From: Nocardioides hwasunensis
GTDB taxonomy: Bacteria; Actinomycetota; Actinomycetes; Propionibacteriales; Nocardioidaceae
Assembly (NCBI RefSeq): GCF_014779665.1
Contig: NZ_JACXYY010000008.1
Location: 186,001-250,000, forward strand
Direction: 5' to 3'
DNA length: 64,000 nt
Part shown: positions 60,736-64,000 of the stretch, in pieces
How positions within the stretch are numbered: position 1 is the first letter of the stretch
Layout of the letters: each line of letters begins with the position of its first letter
Notes under the pieces: generated by a model
What the model saw: only the letters and a program-made list of their open reading frames with translations
What the model was told of the DNA's origin: nothing
The model's database searches: none
Translations under genes and position numbers: made by a program

Positions 60736-61796
60736 CAGGCGGGGCGCTCCCGGCCGATCGCCTTGCGCAGCCTCCGCCGAGCGGCCGGCGGCACCATCGC
60801 GCGGACGGCGTGGGGCACCCGGTCGGCCCCGCTGCGGGCGGTCGTCCTCGCGGGCGGCTGCTCGGCTGCCTCGCGACGCGCGTCCGCGGCCGCCGTACGT
60901 CGCTGGGCGACGACGGTCGAGTGCGCGAACGCCTCGGCGTCGGCGTACTGGTCGGCGTAGGCCACGCGGAGCTGGTCGCAGCGCGCCTGGGTGTCGGCCG
61001 AGTCGTCGGAGGCGAGCGCGTCGAGGGCCTGCCAGGTCTCGTCGGCTAGCTCACGCAGTCGCGTCGGCACCCCGATGTCGTCCCAGGTCATCGTCACCCG
61101 GCGCAACGACGGGTCGATGAAGCGGTGCACCTCGGCGATGTCGACGGCCATCGCGGTCTTCACGCCCGCCAGGTCGAAGGCCTCGCCGAGCGCGAAGACC
61201 GGCTGCGTCCAGTCGTCGAGCAGGTCGCCGTAGCGGACGAACGCCCGCTGCTGGCCGCGGGTCGCGCGCTCGGTGTGGAGCATGATGTTGATCCACGCGG
61301 CGGTGCGGGTGATCGCGCCCTGGTCGGAGCCGGCGCCCATCTGGCCGTAGTACTTCTGCTTCGAGCCGACGACCTCGGTCACCGGCCGCAGCATGGTGAC
61401 GTACGACGACGTGGCCGCGCAGCGGTCGGCGGACGCGCGCCACAGGCCGAGGAACCAGGCGGCGCGGGGGTCCTTGATGACCAGCTCATCGCCGACGGCG
61501 AACTGCTCCTCGAGCCAGGCCGTCACGCGCTCACGGGTGGCGTGGTCGCCGCTGGTGGTGCCGGTGTCGAGCCAGGCGCGCGGGCGGGCGTCGGAGACCT
61601 GGACGTTGCTGCGCGCGAGCAGCTCGGTGTGGAGGTCGACGACCCAGCGGGGCTCGCCGAAGCCCTTGGGGTTGGTGGCGTCGGCCACGACCTCCGGCTG
61701 CGGGACGTGGAGGCCCAGGGTGCGCAGCGTGCCGGCCATCGTGCTCGTGCCGCTGCGGCCCGAGCCGACCACGTACACGACACGCCTCTGGCTCAT
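60735..61796 (-). CDS. Sulfotransferase-family protein
   Basis: A 353-residue protein. The 5'-phosphosulfate loop is VVYVVGSGRSGTSTMAGTL at residues 6-24, and VIKDPRAAWFLGLW with TMLRPVTEVVGSKQKYYG resembles the 3'-phosphate-binding part (R-x7-S). It would use PAPS to sulfate a sugar or lipid. The C-terminus is basic and Ala-rich. First gene of the operon with three glycosyltransferases, which suggests a sulfated surface glycan. Confidence 0.8.
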   Translation of the reverse strand: MSQRRVVYVVGSGRSGTSTMAGTLRTLGLHVPQPEVVADATNPKGFGEPRWVVDLHTELLARSNVQVSDARPRAWLDTGTTSGDHATRERVTAWLEEQFAVGDELVIKDPRAAWFLGLWRASADRCAATSSYVTMLRPVTEVVGSKQKYYGQMGAGSDQGAITRTAAWINIMLHTERATRGQQRAFVRYGDLLDDWTQPVFALGEAFDLAGVKTAMAVDIAEVHRFIDPSLRRVTMTWDDIGVPTRLRELADETWQALDALASDDSADTQARCDQLRVAYADQYADAEAFAHSTVVAQRRTAAADARREAAEQPPARTTARSGADRVPHAVRAMVPPAARRRLRKAIGRERPA

Positions 61797-61853
61797 GACC
61801 CGACCCTATCGGTGGGGCTCAGGCGTCTGGGGGCCCGTCGCCTGCTCGCGTCG

Positions 61854-62360
61854 TCAGAGGGGGAGCTGTCCCGTCCTCGCGCGGTGACGCACCCGGAACC
61901 AGCCGTAGACCATCACGACGAGGGCGACCATGCCCAGGCCCCACCCGATCATCGATCCCCATGCCTTCTCGCTCGTCGTGCGCCACTCGCCGCGCTGCTC
62001 GTAGACGGTGATGGTGTCGCCGGCCTCGGCCTCGCCGAGGCGGCGCAGCTGGTAGAGCGCGGAGGCGTCCTTGCCGTCGGGGAGCTGGAAGTGGATCGAG
62101 GCGTACTCCGGCGAGCCGTCGCCGGGCCGGCTCCGACCGAGGGCCTCGAACCCGAGCACGGTCGCCTCCTGCGCCTGCACCCCCGCGGGGGGCTGGCGAC
62201 TGTCCCAGAAGTCGTAGAGCCGCCACCCGACGACGACCATCATGAACACCAGCAGCGCCAGCGCGACCCGCGTCATCCCGTAGCTGTTCTTCGCCGCGCC
62301 CGCGGAGAACCCCTCGTCCCGCGCTCGTGCCGGGTCGGGGACGGGTCGGTCGCGGTCCAT
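61854..62360 (-). CDS. Small membrane protein of unknown function (DUF3592-like topology)
   Basis: A 168-residue protein with a helix near residues 29-49 (MTRVALALLVFMMVVVGWRL) and one near the C-terminus (MIGWGLGMVALVVMVYGWF), and a beta-rich external domain between them (ATVLGFEALGRSRPGDGS, GDTITVYEQRGEW). This two-helix layout with an external beta domain is like DUF3592 proteins. I do not recognise a function. It follows the repeats at 62395-62487 on the same strand as the GIY-YIG gene. Confidence 0.65.
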   Translation of the reverse strand: MDRDRPVPDPARARDEGFSAGAAKNSYGMTRVALALLVFMMVVVGWRLYDFWDSRQPPAGVQAQEATVLGFEALGRSRPGDGSPEYASIHFQLPDGKDASALYQLRRLGEAEAGDTITVYEQRGEWRTTSEKAWGSMIGWGLGMVALVVMVYGWFRVRHRARTGQLPL

Positions 62361-62394
62361 GTCGGTGAGTCTGCCAAACGAGCGCTGGGCGCGG

Positions 62395-62487
62395 AGGTCC
62401 CGGACGCCGAGCTCCGTTGGTCGAGGAGGTCCCGGACACCGAGCTCCGTTGGTCGAGGAGGTCGCGCAGCGACCGTCACGAGACCCC
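62395..62487. repeat. Tandem 32-bp repeat plus one arm of the 129-bp repeat family
   Basis: AGGTCCCGGAC-x-CCGAGCTCC followed by GTTGGTCGAGG occurs at 62395-62426 and 62427-62458 (one difference). It runs into GGTCGAGGAGGTCGCGCAGCG then ACCGTCACGAGACCCC, one arm of the family found as full hairpins at 62871-63123. Confidence 0.75.
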
Positions 62488-62805
62488 TCAGCCCTGGTCT
62501 GCCGACCCCCGCCGGGCCTGCACGGCAGCCCAGCTCCGACTGGACAGCGGGCTCAGGTCGTCCGTACGACCGTCGATCAGCGCCTTCCGTTTCGCGCGCG
62601 ACCAACCCTGGACCCGCTTCTCCATCGCGTACGCGTCCTCGACGCGGTCGTAGTAGCCGCACCACGCCAGCGTCACCGGGCGCCGACGCCGCGTGTACGC
62701 CGCACCGAGGCCGAGGTTGTGCTCGGCGATCCGGCGCTCGAGGTCCCAGGTGCTGCCGACGTAGAAGCTGCCGTCGGCGCACTCGAGGATGTAGACGTGC
62801 GGCAT
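62488..62805 (-). CDS. GIY-YIG endonuclease superfamily protein
   Basis: A 105-residue protein. The GIY-YIG core is MPHVYILECADGSFYVGSTWDLERRIAEHN (read in parts), followed by RRRRPVTLAWCGYYDRVEDA and AMEKRVQGWSRAKRKALI. The catalytic Arg and Glu are in place. Stand-alone members with this layout (UPF0213/YhbQ-like) are widespread; some are DNA-repair or mobile-element nucleases. The gene stop lies in repeat DNA at 62488. Confidence 0.88.
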   Translation of the reverse strand: MPHVYILECADGSFYVGSTWDLERRIAEHNLGLGAAYTRRRRPVTLAWCGYYDRVEDAYAMEKRVQGWSRAKRKALIDGRTDDLSPLSSRSWAAVQARRGSADQG

Positions 62806-62870
62806 GCCCCTCAGGCTGTCGCGGCGAGGGGCGCGCTCGTCAGGGGCTCGGAGGATCTGTGGACAGGGAA

Positions 62871-63123
62871 CCGGGTCTCGTGACAGGCGCCAGGGCGCCT
62901 TCCTCGACCAACGATGCCCGGCCCCCGACCCGGTGGTCGAGGAGGTCGCCCAGCGACCGTCACGAGACCCCCCAGCCCAGAACCGCCCGACCCACGTGAC
63001 CGGGTCTCGTGACAGGCGCCAGGGCGCCTTCCTCGACCAACGATGCCCGGCCCCCGACCCGGTGGTCGAGGAGGTCGCCCAGCGACCGTCACGAGACCCC
63101 CCAGCCCCGAACCGCCCGACCAA
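62871..63123. repeat. Two direct copies of a 129-bp hairpin repeat
   Basis: Unit 1 starts at 62871 and unit 2 at 63000, nearly identical over about 120 bp. Within each unit, GGGTCTCGTGACAGGCGCC...CTCGACCA and GGTGGTCGAGGAGGTCGCCC...CACGAGACCC are imperfect inverted arms of about 38 bp, with a loop containing GATGCCCGGCCCCCGACCC. They fill the 341-bp gap between the GIY-YIG gene and the GH1 gene; no gene is visible in it. Confidence 0.85.
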
Positions 63124-63146
63124 CGGTGGCGCGCCGCCGCAGGCTC

Positions 63147-64000
63147 CTAGAGGTGCTGGGGCTGGGCCTTGATCAGGTCGGCGTACCACTGGAACGACTT
63201 CTTCCGCGTCCGCTCCAACGTCTCGAAGTCGACGTGGACGAGGCCGAAGCGCTGGGTGTAGCCCTCGGCCCACTCGAAGTTGTCCATCAGCGACCACGTG
63301 TAGTAGCCGCGGACGTCGACGCCGCGGGTGATGGCCTCGGAGACCGCGTTGAGGTGGGAGCGGAGGTAGTCGATGCGGGGCTGGTCGTCGACGACGCCGT
63401 GCTCGTCGGGACCCATGTTGTAGCTGCAGCCCGACTCGGTGATCATGATCGGCGGCAGGGCCGCGCGGAAGCGGGCACGGAACATGACCAGCCACTCGCG
63501 CAGCGCGTCGGGCACGATCGGCCAGCCGAAGTCGGTGGTCGGGTAGCCGACGACCTCGCGCATCTCGAAGGGGATGTCCGACTCCTCGTCGGCCGCGGCG
63601 ATGCGCATCGGGTTGTAGTAGTTGACGCCGTAGAAGTCGAGCGGCTGGCGGATGGTGGCCAGGTCGCCGTCGCGCATCACGTCGTCGAACAGCGGCATCA
63701 GGTCGACCGGGTAGCGACCGAGCAGCATCGGCTCGAGGAACATGCCGTTCCACAGCGCGTCGAAGATCTTGGAGATGCCGACGTCGGCGTCGTCGTCGCT
63801 GGCCGGCCAGATCGGGGCGTGGTTGTTGGCACAGCCGACCGACTCCGCGCCCGCCCGGCGCAGCTCGATCGCCGCGCGGCCGTGGGCCATCAGCAGGTGG
63901 TGGGCCGAGGCCAGGCACTCGAAGAGCATCGCCTTGCCGGGGGCGTGACTGCCCATGCCGTAGCCGAGGATCGAGGCGACGTTGGGCTCGTTGACCGGGA
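63147..64000 (-). CDS. GH1 beta-glucosidase, C-terminal part (partial)
   Basis: The gene runs off the right edge; about 284 C-terminal residues are visible. The acid/base region VNEPNVASILGYGMGSHAPG is at the upstream edge, the nucleophile Glu in PIMITESGCSYNMG, and DVRGYYTWSLMDNFEWAEGY closes the barrel. Similar to the bglC-type enzyme at 33614, but clearly a different paralogue (different loops). The hairpin repeat array lies directly downstream of its stop. Confidence 0.9.
   Translation of the reverse strand, partial: PVNEPNVASILGYGMGSHAPGKAMLFECLASAHHLLMAHGRAAIELRRAGAESVGCANNHAPIWPASDDDADVGISKIFDALWNGMFLEPMLLGRYPVDLMPLFDDVMRDGDLATIRQPLDFYGVNYYNPMRIAAADEESDIPFEMREVVGYPTTDFGWPIVPDALREWLVMFRARFRAALPPIMITESGCSYNMGPDEHGVVDDQPRIDYLRSHLNAVSEAITRGVDVRGYYTWSLMDNFEWAEGYTQRFGLVHVDFETLERTRKKSFQWYADLIKAQPQHL

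Overview
The window is about 64 kb of very GC-rich DNA (roughly 70 %) with dense genes, many GTG starts and many 4-bp ATGA/GTGA stop-start overlaps. Protein families (PadR/TetR/IclR/MerR regulators, a DEAD-box helicase with a glycine-rich tail, DUF6199, DUF4282, DUF998, an AtuA cluster with a TIGR03084 protein, a ceb-type cellobiose operon) and the dispersed repeat ending CTCGCTGCTCAACCA point to an actinomycete, most likely Nocardioides or a close relative. It looks chromosomal: I see no phage, conjugation, transposase, rRNA, tRNA or CRISPR.

Layout. 1-1658: tail of an isoprenylcysteine methyltransferase/steroid reductase-like membrane protein, then a coupled AraC-VOC-cupin set. 1842-10839 (minus): YjbR-like protein, then a probable operon TetR, TIGR03084, AtuA, SRPBCC, biotin-dependent acyl-CoA carboxylase (beta, alpha) and acyl-CoA dehydrogenase, for breakdown of a branched or terpenoid acyl-CoA. 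11025-18652: PadR-controlled MacB/FtsX-type ABC system, two small membrane proteins and an ABC-2 exporter. 18708-24348: fatty-acid beta-oxidation pair (FadB-like, thiolase) divergent from a MerR regulator and a Na+/H+ antiporter. 24383-30397: NmrA-like protein, CPBP protease, GCS2-family ligase, LLM oxidoreductase, SRPBCC protein and RNA helicase. 30687-32520: arsenic operon (ArsR, Acr3, ArsC). 32569-39571: complete ceb-like cellobiose locus (sugar-binding lipoprotein, two permeases, beta-glucosidase, LacI/CebR regulator) with a divergent MsiK-like ATPase and CebR-type operators. 39575-45073: Baeyer-Villiger-type monooxygenase, alpha-methylacyl-CoA racemase-like protein, and PadR coupled to a 2,4-dienoyl-CoA reductase-like enzyme. 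45087-46146: a three-unit hairpin array beside the remains of an ABC/histidine-kinase locus. 46944-52674: IclR-controlled catabolic cluster (MFS, FAD dehydrogenase, two SDRs, SnoaL-like). 52713-56331: DUF998, small basic protein, repeat-rich secreted protein, C39-like protein, UDP-sugar dehydrogenase. 56451-61796: three glycosyltransferase-2 proteins and a sulfotransferase in one coupled minus-strand operon. 61854-64000: small membrane protein, GIY-YIG protein, and the C-terminal part of a second GH1 beta-glucosidase.

The most striking signal lies outside protein families. The window holds many long, near-perfect inverted repeats, nearly all in gaps, of several unrelated sequence families. 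The best-defined is a three-arm element of exactly 97 bp that occurs twice, both times just upstream of a PadR gene and in the same orientation relative to it. Two dispersed repeats also appear to have entered coding sequence in frame, in the acyl-CoA carboxylase and acyl-CoA dehydrogenase genes. A second theme is that many transcription units, especially regulators, have a -10-like hexamer placed so that transcription would start on the start codon, which predicts leaderless mRNAs; several of these promoters carry perfect palindromic operators.
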